A stretch of DNA of 17,141 bases from JAERML01 sp035687895 (GCA_035687895.1 DASRUE010000242.1:1-17141); one strand, 5' to 3'; shown: positions 7,138-14,255, counted from the stretch's first letter. Notes: generated by a model not told the origin, from the sequence alone. Program-made: numbers and translations.

Positions 7138-7959
7138 ATGCTCATAGCAGGCGTTGACGTAGGCTCGACACAGACCAAGGCGATCATCTTGAACGAGAAT
7201 GCCGAGATCATGGCGCGGGGCATTGTGAACACGGGAGCGAACGTGGTGAAAGCGGCAGAGAAGGCGTTCAACGAAGCCCGGAAGTCGGCAAAGCTGGAGG
7301 AGTGGGATGTTGCCTACACGGTCGGCACAGGGTACGGACGCTACAAAGTGCTCTTTGGCGACACGCAGATTACTGAAATCTCCTGTCATGCACGCGGCGC
7401 CAACTTCCTTTTCCCGAAGACACGGACGATCCTCGATATTGGCGGACAAGACACCAAAGGGATCCGCATTAATGAAAAAGGCGAGGTGGTCGACTTTTGC
7501 ATGAACGACAAATGTGCCGCGGGTACGGGACGGTTTCTTGCCGCGGCGGCAGAAGTGATGGGGATTTCTCTCGATGAGCTTGGTGAGGTGTCCATGCGAT
7601 CGACCAGCACTCTCCGCATCACGAACGTCTGCACGGTGTTTGTCGAAACGGAAATCATGAACCATCTTTCCAAGGGAAAGAAAGGCGAAGATATCCTCGC
7701 CGGGGTCCATCAATCCATTGCAGCGCGTTCCGTGAGCCTCATTCGCCGTGTTGGGATCGATCCGGAGATCACCTTTACCGGTGGCGTCTCGAAGAACAAG
7801 GGCATGGTGCGCGCTCTCGAGGAAAAACTGGGGATGCCAATTAACGTGAATGAGGATTCGCAGTTCATTGGTGCGTTGGGGGCGGCGTTGTTTGCACTTG
7901 AGCGCGCCAAGGCAAAGCACGATGGGCAACTTGTCTCAGCAAATATGACAAAGGGATAA
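7138..7959 (+). CDS. bcrA: Class I benzoyl-CoA reductase, ATPase subunit A (short, bzd-type alpha)
   Basis: This 273-residue ASKHA-fold ATPase (BcrAD/BadFG family) is predicted to couple ATP hydrolysis to electron transfer into the BcrBC module. The phosphate-1 motif is GVDVGSTQTKA (5-15), the phosphate-2 motif DIGGQDTKG (100-108) and the adenosine motif FTGGVSKNKGM (213-223). Cys126 (MNDKCAAGTG) and Cys165 (NVCTVF) are the two cysteines that, in this family, hold a 4Fe-4S cluster bridging two subunits. I assign it to A (alpha) because it keeps the full DIGGQD motif, while the next gene resembles D (delta). Thauera-type BcrA is, as I recall, about 440 residues, so the short form points to the Azoarcus (bzd) type. 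TGAGGA precedes the start by about 5 bases. Related activators of 2-hydroxyacyl-CoA dehydratases are the alternative, but two ATPases beside BcrCB exclude this in practice. Confidence 0.87.
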   Translation: MLIAGVDVGSTQTKAIILNENAEIMARGIVNTGANVVKAAEKAFNEARKSAKLEEWDVAYTVGTGYGRYKVLFGDTQITEISCHARGANFLFPKTRTILDIGGQDTKGIRINEKGEVVDFCMNDKCAAGTGRFLAAAAEVMGISLDELGEVSMRSTSTLRITNVCTVFVETEIMNHLSKGKKGEDILAGVHQSIAARSVSLIRRVGIDPEITFTGGVSKNKGMVRALEEKLGMPINVNEDSQFIGALGAALFALERAKAKHDGQLVSANMTKG

Positions 7960-7997
7960 AACCCCTTGCGAGCTATTGTGTGGTTTCTCTTTCGCAG

Positions 7998-8192
7998 CTA
8001 TGATATGTCGCTCCGATGGAGCTTTGGGACTTTTTGATGATTTCATTCTACAAACGTCTCGTCCCTATGGGACTGATATTCAGAAGCCGAATGTTCTGGC
8101 ATACTTTCGAAGCTCCGGCAGGAGCGATATATTTGTAGTCCAAGAAAAAATAACTACGTCTAAAGCCCCAGCGGGGCGATATGCATTTGGTT
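7998..8192. repeat. Cluster of four short hairpin repeats (REP/REPIN-like) between bcrA and bcrD
   Basis: Four units share the layout of a 5-bp stem with a 3-4 base loop, then GAYATR-like bases and, at best, TTTGTAG. Two point left: GCTCC/GGAGC at 8010-8022, and GTCCC/GGGAC at 8061-8073 preceded by CTACAAA. Two point right: GCTCC/GGAGC at 8112-8125 followed by GATATATTTGTAG, and GCCCC/GGGGC at 8165-8177 followed by GATATGCATTTG. The middle two form an inverted pair bounded by CTACAAA (8048-8054) and TTTGTAG (8132-8138). The 297-base gap holds only these and no supportable gene. Confidence 0.65.
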
Positions 8193-8256
8193 CGATTCGT
8201 CATATATAAGAATTCAAAGTGGAAGAAATTGTCGCTTGCCCATATGAGGTGAAGCT

Positions 8257-9114
8257 ATGAGTCTCAACAGCCGTTTCATCGCCGGTATCGATGTTGGCAC
8301 ACGGATGACGAAGTGCGCGCTGTTCGATGTTGCGGCGAACACTGTAGCCGGCCGCGCAACGCTGCTCACGGGCCACAACCTTGGTCTTGCATCCGAAAAA
8401 GCGCTGGAGGAAACTTGCAGCCGGTCTGGATTGAAGGCATCGGACGTGTTCTATGTTGCCTCCACGGGCTATGGCCGTTACCAGGTGCCAATGCGACAGA
8501 TTCAGATCACCGACATTTCATGTCATGCCATGGGAGCAAAGTATCTGTTCCCCAATACGTCTAGCATCCTCGATGTTGGTGCGCAGAATGCCAAGGCCAT
8601 GCGTATCGATGAACATGGTCGTGTCATCAAGTTCAAGATGAACGACAAATGCGCGTCCGGAGCGGGTAGATTTCTCGAACGTGTTGCAAAGGGACTCGAG
8701 CTTGAGTTGGAAGAGATCGGTTCGCTTTCGCTGCGGTCGAAAGACCCGCAGGCCATCAGTTCCATCTGCGCTGTGCTCGCAGAATCCGAGGTTATCAACC
8801 TTGTCACGGTCGGCTACCCAATTGAGGACATCCTCATGGGCGCCCAGCTTTCAATTTCTGATAGAATCGTTGCCATGCTACGTCAGGTTGCGACTGACGG
8901 AGAAGTCACACTCACCGGCGGCATTACGAAGAACGCCGGCATGGTGAAAGCTCTTGAACAAAAGATTGGCAAGCATCTGAATGTGTGCGAGGACTCCGAG
9001 TATGCAGGTGCGATCGGGGCATGTTTGTTAGTGAAGAGACGATTGAAGAAGCTAGAAGAGCAGAAGGAGATGGTCGTCGACTCCCTACGGGTCTACGGAC
9101 CCGTAGGGTCGTAG
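8257..9114 (+). CDS. bcrD: Class I benzoyl-CoA reductase, ATPase subunit D (BcrD/BadG-like delta)
   Basis: This 285-residue ASKHA ATPase is the partner of the 7138-7959 subunit. The phosphate-1 motif is GIDVGTRMTK (10-19) and the cluster cysteines are Cys132 (MNDKCASGAGRFLE) and Cys171 (SSICAVLAESEVIN). The adenosine motif is LTGGITKNAGM (219-229). The phosphate-2 region reads DVGAQNAKAMR (106-116), where the A subunit has DIGGQD. BcrD of Thauera, as I remember it, also departs from GGQD here and shares SSICAVLAE, so I call this D. GAGGTGAAG precedes the start. The last dozen residues (DSLRVYGPVGS) are encoded by a strong hairpin at 9083-9108 and look like a tail acquired from a repeat. The spacing from bcrA (297 bases of hairpin repeats) is unusual for an operon encoding one complex. 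Confidence 0.85.
   Translation: MSLNSRFIAGIDVGTRMTKCALFDVAANTVAGRATLLTGHNLGLASEKALEETCSRSGLKASDVFYVASTGYGRYQVPMRQIQITDISCHAMGAKYLFPNTSSILDVGAQNAKAMRIDEHGRVIKFKMNDKCASGAGRFLERVAKGLELELEEIGSLSLRSKDPQAISSICAVLAESEVINLVTVGYPIEDILMGAQLSISDRIVAMLRQVATDGEVTLTGGITKNAGMVKALEQKIGKHLNVCEDSEYAGAIGACLLVKRRLKKLEEQKEMVVDSLRVYGPVGS
9083..9108. repeat. Perfect 9-bp stem hairpin overlapping the 3' end of bcrD
   Basis: CCCTACGGG (9083-9091), an 8-base loop, and CCCGTAGGG (9100-9108) pair exactly. The flanks GTCGTC (9073-9078) and GACGAC (9114-9119) extend the stem imperfectly. No T-run follows, so it is not a classical intrinsic terminator. It encodes the last residues of BcrD. Confidence 0.7.
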
Positions 9115-9262
9115 ACGACTCGTCGAGCGGGTGTGTAGGTAATGGGATTCGAGTTTGCGCACCGACCTCGTCCCGCAAGACGACACGGCGTAGGCTAATG
9201 AGGCGCTTGAGGGGTTCAGGACGTCATTGAAACATCCTCCAAATCGTCGAACTGGAGAAAAC

Positions 9263-10189
9263 ATGAAAGCCGATAAGCTCCGTAACTACATCATTGCGCC
9301 ACTGACCGTAGCCGGCTTTTTCGCGCTCGTCAGTGTGATAACATGGTCAGCAGGCGAGAACATCCTGACCATTGTCAACTACATCTACATCGGCCTCTTT
9401 GCATCCATCGGCATGCTTCTCTATGCCAAGCTTCCAAAGAACAAGAAGATCCGGGCACGGCGGATTTCCATGTTCGCGATCGGCCTCCTCCTTTTTCTTG
9501 CAATGGGAGTGATGGGGCGGATCGACGGTCAACTGGAAGGTTTTTTCTTCTATGGCTTGGTTGGGATTACCGCGGGAACCGTGTCGCACTATCTGATCGC
9601 AAAGATCATCGGACCGATCTTTCTTAACCGCGGTTGGTGTGGATGGGGCTGCTGGACAATCATGATACTTGACTTGTTTCCATACAAGAGAAGCGATGGT
9701 CGGCTTCCTGAGAAGTTCGGTTGGATTCGGTACCTGCACTTTGTCTTCAGCTTGGGTTTGGTGTTATTACTCTGGTTTGGTTTTGACTACAGCATAAGCA
9801 GGCAGCAATGGGACATTAACGGAATGTACTGGTTTCTGGGCGGTAACTTTGTGTACTATGCGATTGGCATTAGTCTGGTCATTTTGTTGAAAGATAATCG
9901 GGCGTTCTGCAAATATGTGTGTCCTGTCTCTGTTGTTCTGAAAGCATCCAGCAGATTCTCGCTTCTCAAGATCAAGGGCACAAGCACACTTTGTGATAGC
10001 TGTGATGCGTGCATCAAGACGTGCCCGATGAACATCCGGATCCCCGATTATATACTTGCAGGTCAGAGAGTGTTATCAACAGAATGTGTCATGTGTCTAA
10101 CCTGCATCAATACGTGCCCGACCGGTGCACTTGAGGCATCGCTTGGATTTGATGTTGGTAGGCGGAATCGACTTCAACTAAGGCCTTAA
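9263..10189 (+). CDS. Membrane-bound 4Fe-4S polyferredoxin (NapH/NosR/CcoG-like)
   Basis: This 308-residue integral membrane protein has about six hydrophobic segments. Between segments it carries RGWCGWGCW and later CKYVCPVS, the paired membrane cysteine motifs of the NapH/NosR/RdxA group. At the C-terminus it carries two bacterial 4Fe-4S motifs, CDSCDACIKTCPM and CVMCLTCINTCPTGAL, so two cubane clusters are expected. Such proteins pass electrons between quinol or other membrane donors and iron-sulfur partners. I choose the ATG at 9263 because GGAG lies at 9254-9257; an in-frame ATG at 9227 has no such site. Directly after bcrD, where Azoarcus and Thauera clusters carry a small ferredoxin gene, it may be the electron donor for benzoyl-CoA reductase. 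That role is inference, and nothing in the sequence ties it to one particular acceptor. Confidence 0.85.
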   Translation: MKADKLRNYIIAPLTVAGFFALVSVITWSAGENILTIVNYIYIGLFASIGMLLYAKLPKNKKIRARRISMFAIGLLLFLAMGVMGRIDGQLEGFFFYGLVGITAGTVSHYLIAKIIGPIFLNRGWCGWGCWTIMILDLFPYKRSDGRLPEKFGWIRYLHFVFSLGLVLLLWFGFDYSISRQQWDINGMYWFLGGNFVYYAIGISLVILLKDNRAFCKYVCPVSVVLKASSRFSLLKIKGTSTLCDSCDACIKTCPMNIRIPDYILAGQRVLSTECVMCLTCINTCPTGALEASLGFDVGRRNRLQLRP

Positions 10190-10215
10190 GTTAGAATGAT
10201 GCTTGCGATACCTCT

Positions 10216-10842
10216 ATGTTGAAATCGATGTTCATTGTTGTACCGGACCGAAACCAAAGGTTGAAGGCAATCTCCATACTCGCCTTGTTGCTCATTTCTG
10301 TGGGATCGCTTCTTGCTGCACCATCGTTCATGCCGGAGAGTTATTCATGGATATCGCACACAACAAGCGAGTCCGCTGCCCAAGGTTTGAAGGACGCCTG
10401 GCTTGCACGTCTCGGATTTGTGACGTTCGGACTTGCAGTGATGTGGATAGCCAGCTCGTCACGGTCCTGGTGGGCTCAAGGCGCAGTCTGGTTTCACAAT
10501 AGTTTTGGCGTGTTCATGGTTGCGACAGCGGCGTTCTCGCATAGTCCGTGGCTGCCCGGAGTACCTTCTGATTCAATCGAGGACTTTTTGCATTCATTCA
10601 CGGCAACCGCAATGGGGTTTGGCTTCATATTCGGGGTTCTCATTCGCCTCTTGCAGCGTCGAAAGAACAACGAACGTGGGGTAGTCCTCGACAGCATTTC
10701 GATAGCGGTTGCAACTGCGGTTCCAATGCTTATGGCATTGGTACCAACGATGGCTGGATTGTTTCAGAGGCTTATGTTCCTCACTGCTTATGTCTGGTAT
10801 GGTAAGGAAACTTGCTATCCTTCTATGAAAGTGGACAAATGA
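10216..10842 (+). CDS. DUF998 family membrane protein
   Basis: This 208-residue multi-pass membrane protein has about six hydrophobic segments. The ISHTTSESAAQG stretch after the first segment and the length fit DUF998 (PF06197), a family of unknown function. No ribosome site is obvious before the ATG at 10216, and a second ATG at 10228 is equally possible. Its stop overlaps the start of the next gene (ATGA), so it is coupled to the glycosyltransferase. I see no link to aromatic catabolism. The pair may be a lipid- or envelope-related insertion in the cluster. Confidence 0.7.
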   Translation: MLKSMFIVVPDRNQRLKAISILALLLISVGSLLAAPSFMPESYSWISHTTSESAAQGLKDAWLARLGFVTFGLAVMWIASSSRSWWAQGAVWFHNSFGVFMVATAAFSHSPWLPGVPSDSIEDFLHSFTATAMGFGFIFGVLIRLLQRRKNNERGVVLDSISIAVATAVPMLMALVPTMAGLFQRLMFLTAYVWYGKETCYPSMKVDK

Positions 10843-12362
10843 ATCCGAACAACACGAATAACGTCTTGTTGTCTCTATCCATTCTCACAGTTGCTATTCA
10901 CTTGATAGCAAGTGGGATGGGAGGGTATGGCATCTTCCGCGATGAGCTCTACTACATTGCCTGCGCAAATCATCCGGACAGTGGCTATGTCGATCATCCG
11001 CCATTATCGATTTGGCTGCTCTCAGCGTGGAGATTCCTATTCGGGGATTCGCTCTTTTCGATCCGATTTCTTCCAGCCGTTTGTAGCGGGCTTACGACGT
11101 TCATCGTCGGTACGCTTGCAAGTGTTTTTGGCGGGGAGAAATATTCACTCGTGCTCGCTTGCGTTGCAACGATGCTGGCTCCGATCCTCCTCGCTTTCTT
11201 CAGCATCTTCAGTATGAATGCGTTTGATATGTTGTTATGGGCACTCGCGTTTCTCGTCGCCCTGAGGATTTGTCAAACCCATCAACAGAAGTATTGGTAT
11301 TGGCTTGGCCTGATAATCGGTCTGGGGGCGTTGAATAAGATCAGCATGCTCTGGCTTGGGGCAGGAGTTTTCATCGGCGTATTGCTTACCCCAAACCGCA
11401 CAGTCCTACGATCGATGACTCCCTGGCTCGCCGGATGTCTCGCAGCGGCTCTATTCATTCCCTTCGTGATCTGGAATATCACTCACGACTTCGCGCATCT
11501 CGAGTTCATCCGGAACGCTTCGGCTGAGAAGTATGCATCTCAGAATCCGATGACCTTCTTCTCCGGCTTGTTGTTGATCATGAATCCGCTTGCAGCGCCC
11601 ATATGCCTTGCGGGGTTCTGGTTCCTGATCGCCTCGAGGGAGTATCGGATGATTGGGTTTGCCGTCCTCACCGTTCTGGCAATTCTCCTTATCAATATGC
11701 ATTCCAAGCCTGAGTATTTTGCAGCAGCTCTGACGGTTCTCCTTCCGGCGGGATCCGTGAAGCTTGAGCAATTGCTGAGGGGACATTATCTGCGGTGGGT
11801 ACGACTTCCATATGTGATTTGCCTGACGGCATTAGGCGTATTCATCATTCCCTTGACCCTCGATATTCTGCCGGTTGAGTCCTTTGTCAGGTACCAATCT
11901 ATGTTAGGGATGACTCCGTCTTCAAATGAAGGTCATAAGCTGACCAACCTGCCACAGTTCTTCGCAGATCGATTTGGCTGGGAACATATGGCCAAGGTCA
12001 CTGCCCAGGTATATGCGTCACTTCCCGATTCAGATAAACAGAAATGTCTCATCTACGGTCGAAACTACGGCGAAGCCGGGGCGATTGACTACTTCGGAAG
12101 AGAGTTCGGACTTCCCCCCGCAATCAGTCAACACAATAGCTACTGGTACTGGAGTCTGGAACATCTGAAACAGGATGCGACACTCATTGTCATCGGCGTG
12201 ACCAAAGATCGGATGTTACAGGATTTCGAGGAGGTTCAAGAAGCCGGGATCATCCAGTCAGAGTATGCGATGCCCTATGAAAACGATCTTCCGGTTTTGA
12301 TTTGCAGGAAGCTTCGAAGGCCGATTCTGGAAGTCTGGAAGGGCAGAAGAATATTCATTTGA
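10839..12362 (+). CDS. GT39/ArnT-like membrane glycosyltransferase (PMT_2 domain)
   Basis: This 507-residue protein has roughly ten or more hydrophobic segments. Near the N-terminus it has the GT-C catalytic signature: the FRDELYY motif with Asp35/Glu36 in the first loop, then GYVDHPPLS at 49-57, as in undecaprenyl/dolichyl-phosphate-sugar transferases of the PMT_2 type. It would move a sugar from a lipid carrier to a lipid or protein in the outer leaflet of the membrane. The substrate cannot be read from the sequence. The ATG at 10839 overlaps the stop of the DUF998 gene, which decides the start over an in-frame ATG at 10812. It does not belong to the benzoyl-CoA pathway as known and looks like cargo within the cluster. 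Confidence 0.85.
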   Translation: MNPNNTNNVLLSLSILTVAIHLIASGMGGYGIFRDELYYIACANHPDSGYVDHPPLSIWLLSAWRFLFGDSLFSIRFLPAVCSGLTTFIVGTLASVFGGEKYSLVLACVATMLAPILLAFFSIFSMNAFDMLLWALAFLVALRICQTHQQKYWYWLGLIIGLGALNKISMLWLGAGVFIGVLLTPNRTVLRSMTPWLAGCLAAALFIPFVIWNITHDFAHLEFIRNASAEKYASQNPMTFFSGLLLIMNPLAAPICLAGFWFLIASREYRMIGFAVLTVLAILLINMHSKPEYFAAALTVLLPAGSVKLEQLLRGHYLRWVRLPYVICLTALGVFIIPLTLDILPVESFVRYQSMLGMTPSSNEGHKLTNLPQFFADRFGWEHMAKVTAQVYASLPDSDKQKCLIYGRNYGEAGAIDYFGREFGLPPAISQHNSYWYWSLEHLKQDATLIVIGVTKDRMLQDFEEVQEAGIIQSEYAMPYENDLPVLICRKLRRPILEVWKGRRIFI

Positions 12363-12394
12363 AGGTGTGAACAGCCGTGTAGTATACCAAAACG

Positions 12395-12539
12395 ATAGAC
12401 ATCAACCTTACCATCAATCCCTAACGACAAATGAAAGCAGCAGTCTACCACGGACCCAATCAGCCGTTGAAGATTGAAGAAGTCCCAACGCCGACCATCA
12501 ATGCGCACGAAGTGCTGGTGAAGGTTGCGGCTTGCGGCG
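12395..12539. repeat. Direct repeat, left copy (leader and first 36 codons of had)
   Basis: This 145-bp stretch is nearly the same as 13190-13335, which holds the leader and start of the intact had gene. Both begin ATAGACATCAAC, have CCCTAACGACAA just before the ATG and end in TGCGGCG. The leader differs by a few small changes. The coding part differs at five bases. The two copies flank the ORF6N gene. Confidence 0.9.
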
Positions 12540-12562
12540 AAAGAGCGCTTGTGAATATCTGA
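12431..12562 (+). pseudogene. Truncated 5' fragment of had (6-hydroxycyclohexenecarbonyl-CoA dehydrogenase)
   Basis: The frame starts MKAAVYHGPNQPLKIEEVPT and stays identical in protein to the intact had for 36 residues. It breaks right after AACG, just before the catalytic VCHTD motif, and ends after seven unrelated residues. It cannot be an active dehydrogenase. Five base differences from the intact copy are all synonymous (in Pro, Leu, Ile and Ala codons). Together with the ORF6N gene that follows 19 bases later, it marks a recombination or duplication event at the had start. Confidence 0.85.
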
Positions 12563-12581
12563 AGACGTCAGAAAGTGTGAT

Positions 12582-13178
12582 ATGAAGTCCAGACGAAAAA
12601 GAGCGCAAGTGGTACAGAAGGTTGAGCCGTTGATCCTCACCGTCCGTGGCACGAGGGTGATATTGGATGTCGATCTTGCTGCTGTCTATGGTGTGACCAC
12701 GAAGAGGCTCAACGAGCAAGTCAAACGGAACAGAAAGCGATTTCCCGAGGACTTCTGCTTTCAACTTTCGATGGAGGAATGGAAGAGTATGCCTGCTTTG
12801 AGGTCGCAAAATGCGACCGCATGGCGCGGTGGTATCCGGTCGCAAAATGCGACCGCATCCAAACGTAATATCCGGTTCATGCCCTATGCCTTTACCGAGC
12901 ATGGCGCAATCATGGCTGCCAATGTCCTCAATAGCAAACGTGCCGTGCAGATGAGCGTGTTCGTCGTTCGGGCGTTCATCAGGATGCGCAGTATGTTTAC
13001 AGACAACAAAGAGCTTGCACAAAAGCTCTCGGAACTGGAGCGAGAACTGAAGAACCGTCTCGACGTACACGAAACAGCAATCGTAGGCATTCTCCAGAGA
13101 ATCATGTTCCTTATCGACCCACCGGCGCTGCCCGAGCCGAAGAAACGACCGATCGGCTTCGGCGCCGGGGAGGGGTAG
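12582..13178 (+). CDS. ORF6N domain-containing protein (KilA-N/antirepressor-related)
   Basis: This 198-residue protein opens with an ORF6N domain (about residues 15-95): LILTVRGTRVILDVDLAAVY, then LNEQVKRNRKRFPEDFCFQL, then MPYAFTEHGAIMAANVLNS. The domain occurs in phage and bacterial DNA-binding or antirepressor-like proteins. A charged helical, probably coiled-coil segment follows (about 135-165), then a proline- and basic-rich tail. The peptide RSQNATA occurs twice, from a 36-base in-frame repeat. The start ATG has only a weak upstream GTGTGA. Solitary ORF6N genes are common in Bacteroidota-like genomes, and their function is unknown to me. It sits between the broken and intact copies of had, so it probably arrived by insertion and is not part of the pathway. 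Confidence 0.83.
   Translation: MKSRRKRAQVVQKVEPLILTVRGTRVILDVDLAAVYGVTTKRLNEQVKRNRKRFPEDFCFQLSMEEWKSMPALRSQNATAWRGGIRSQNATASKRNIRFMPYAFTEHGAIMAANVLNSKRAVQMSVFVVRAFIRMRSMFTDNKELAQKLSELERELKNRLDVHETAIVGILQRIMFLIDPPALPEPKKRPIGFGAGEG
12802..12858. repeat. Two copies of a 21-bp palindrome-bearing repeat inside the ORF6N gene
   Basis: GGTCGCAAAATGCGACCGCA, plus a final T, occurs at 12802-12822 and again at 12838-12858, a period of 36 bases (12 codons). Each copy contains the hairpin GGTCGCA-AAA-TGCGACC. The reading frame is preserved and the encoded peptide is duplicated. Confidence 0.9.
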
Positions 13179-13189
13179 CAGAATTAATT

Positions 13190-13335
13190 ATAGACATCAA
13201 CTTCAACCATCATCCCTAACGACAAAATGAAAGCAGCAGTCTACCACGGACCCAATCAGCCACTCAAGATTGAAGAAGTCCCAACGCCGACCATTAATGC
13301 GCACGAAGTGCTGGTGAAGGTTGCGGCGTGCGGCG
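13190..13335. repeat. Direct repeat, right copy (leader and first codons of intact had)
   Basis: This is the partner of 12395-12539. It provides the leader and first 36 codons of the functional had gene. The distance between copies is about 795 bases, almost all of which is the ORF6N gene and its flanks. Confidence 0.9.
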
Positions 13336-14255
13336 TCTGCCACACCGATCTCCACTATCTCGATCATGGTGTGCAGACATTCAAGAAGCCGCCGCTCATT
13401 CTCGGACACGAGCCATCTGGAATCGTTGCACAGGTGGGCAAGGAGGTGAAGAACTTCAAGGAGAGCGATCGCGTGCTGCTGCCGGCAGTTCTCACATGTG
13501 GCTCATGCGAATATTGCCGCACCGGTCGGGAGAACATCTGTCAGACGATGACCATGTTCGGCAACAATATCGACGGGGCTTATGCGGAGTATGTCGTCGT
13601 TCCCGGCAAAGACGCCTTCCATCTTCCCGACGAGATTCCCCTCGAAGAGGGTTCGATCATTGCCGATGCAATCTCGACGCCGTACCACGCCGTAAAGAAC
13701 CGTGCGGAGGTGAAGGCAGGCGACAGTGTGGTAGTGCTGGGATGTGGAGGCGTTGGTGTGAACGTTGTCCAGGTCGCTGCTGTGTGTGGAGGTATCGTTA
13801 TTGCTGTTGACGTCTCCGACAAGAAGCTCGAGTGGGCCAGGAAGCTGGGGGCGACCTACGCCATCAATCCAACGAAGGTTGAGAACCTCGGCAAGGAAAT
13901 CAAGAAACTTACCGGCGGTGGTGCCGATATTGCGATCGAAGCGATTGGCAGAGCACAAACGATTGAGATTGCATTCAGCACGCTTCGTAAGGGGGGCAGA
14001 CTCGTTGTCGTTGGCTACACGAATGAAGAGATCAAGTTGAGTGCTGCGAAGATCATGTACTTCGAAATGGAAATCCGCGGCTCGCTCGGCTGCCGTCCTG
14101 TGGATTATCCAAAACTCATAGAGCTCTGCCGTATCGGAAAGATCAAGGTCAAGGAACTGGTAACGCAGAAGTTCAAGCTGGAACAAATCAACGACGCGTT
14201 CGATCTCCTAAGAAACCACGATGAGAACGCGTTGAGGTCAATTGTAGTCCCATGA
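13227..14255 (+). CDS. had: 6-hydroxycyclohex-1-ene-1-carbonyl-CoA dehydrogenase (zinc alcohol dehydrogenase family)
   Basis: This 342-residue medium-chain zinc dehydrogenase is predicted to oxidise 6-hydroxycyclohex-1-ene-1-carbonyl-CoA to the 6-oxo compound with NAD+, between Dch and Oah. Catalytic zinc ligands are probably Cys38 (GVCHTD) and His61-Glu62 (LGHEPSG). The structural zinc cysteines are 91, 94, 97 and 105 in TCGSCEYCRTGRENIC. The Rossmann motif GCGGVG is at 172-177. GNNIDGAYAEYVVVPGKDAF and SIIADAISTPYHAV are close to segments I remember in the dearomatising Had/BzdX family. There is no strong ribosome site before the ATG (AACGACAAA). The same leader stands before the broken copy upstream. 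A generic alcohol dehydrogenase is the alternative; the pathway setting favours Had. Confidence 0.8.
   Translation: MKAAVYHGPNQPLKIEEVPTPTINAHEVLVKVAACGVCHTDLHYLDHGVQTFKKPPLILGHEPSGIVAQVGKEVKNFKESDRVLLPAVLTCGSCEYCRTGRENICQTMTMFGNNIDGAYAEYVVVPGKDAFHLPDEIPLEEGSIIADAISTPYHAVKNRAEVKAGDSVVVLGCGGVGVNVVQVAAVCGGIVIAVDVSDKKLEWARKLGATYAINPTKVENLGKEIKKLTGGGADIAIEAIGRAQTIEIAFSTLRKGGRLVVVGYTNEEIKLSAAKIMYFEMEIRGSLGCRPVDYPKLIELCRIGKIKVKELVTQKFKLEQINDAFDLLRNHDENALRSIVVP

Noticed and set aside
7027..7929. Long open frame of 300 codons on the minus strand
   Set aside because: It lies antisense to bcrA, whose motifs are fully convincing. The minus-strand protein is rich in His and Arg, shows no known motif and runs into repeat sequence.
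7976..8209. Small open frame of 77 codons between bcrA and bcrD
   Set aside because: It consists of the hairpin repeats, has no ribosome site and no recognisable protein feature.
9083..9120. Rho-independent terminator at the end of bcrD
   Set aside because: The stem is strong but no T-run follows, and the stem lies within the coding frame.
12582..13178. Prophage remnant suggested by the ORF6N domain
   Set aside because: No other phage gene, integrase or attachment site accompanies it. It stands alone between two had copies.
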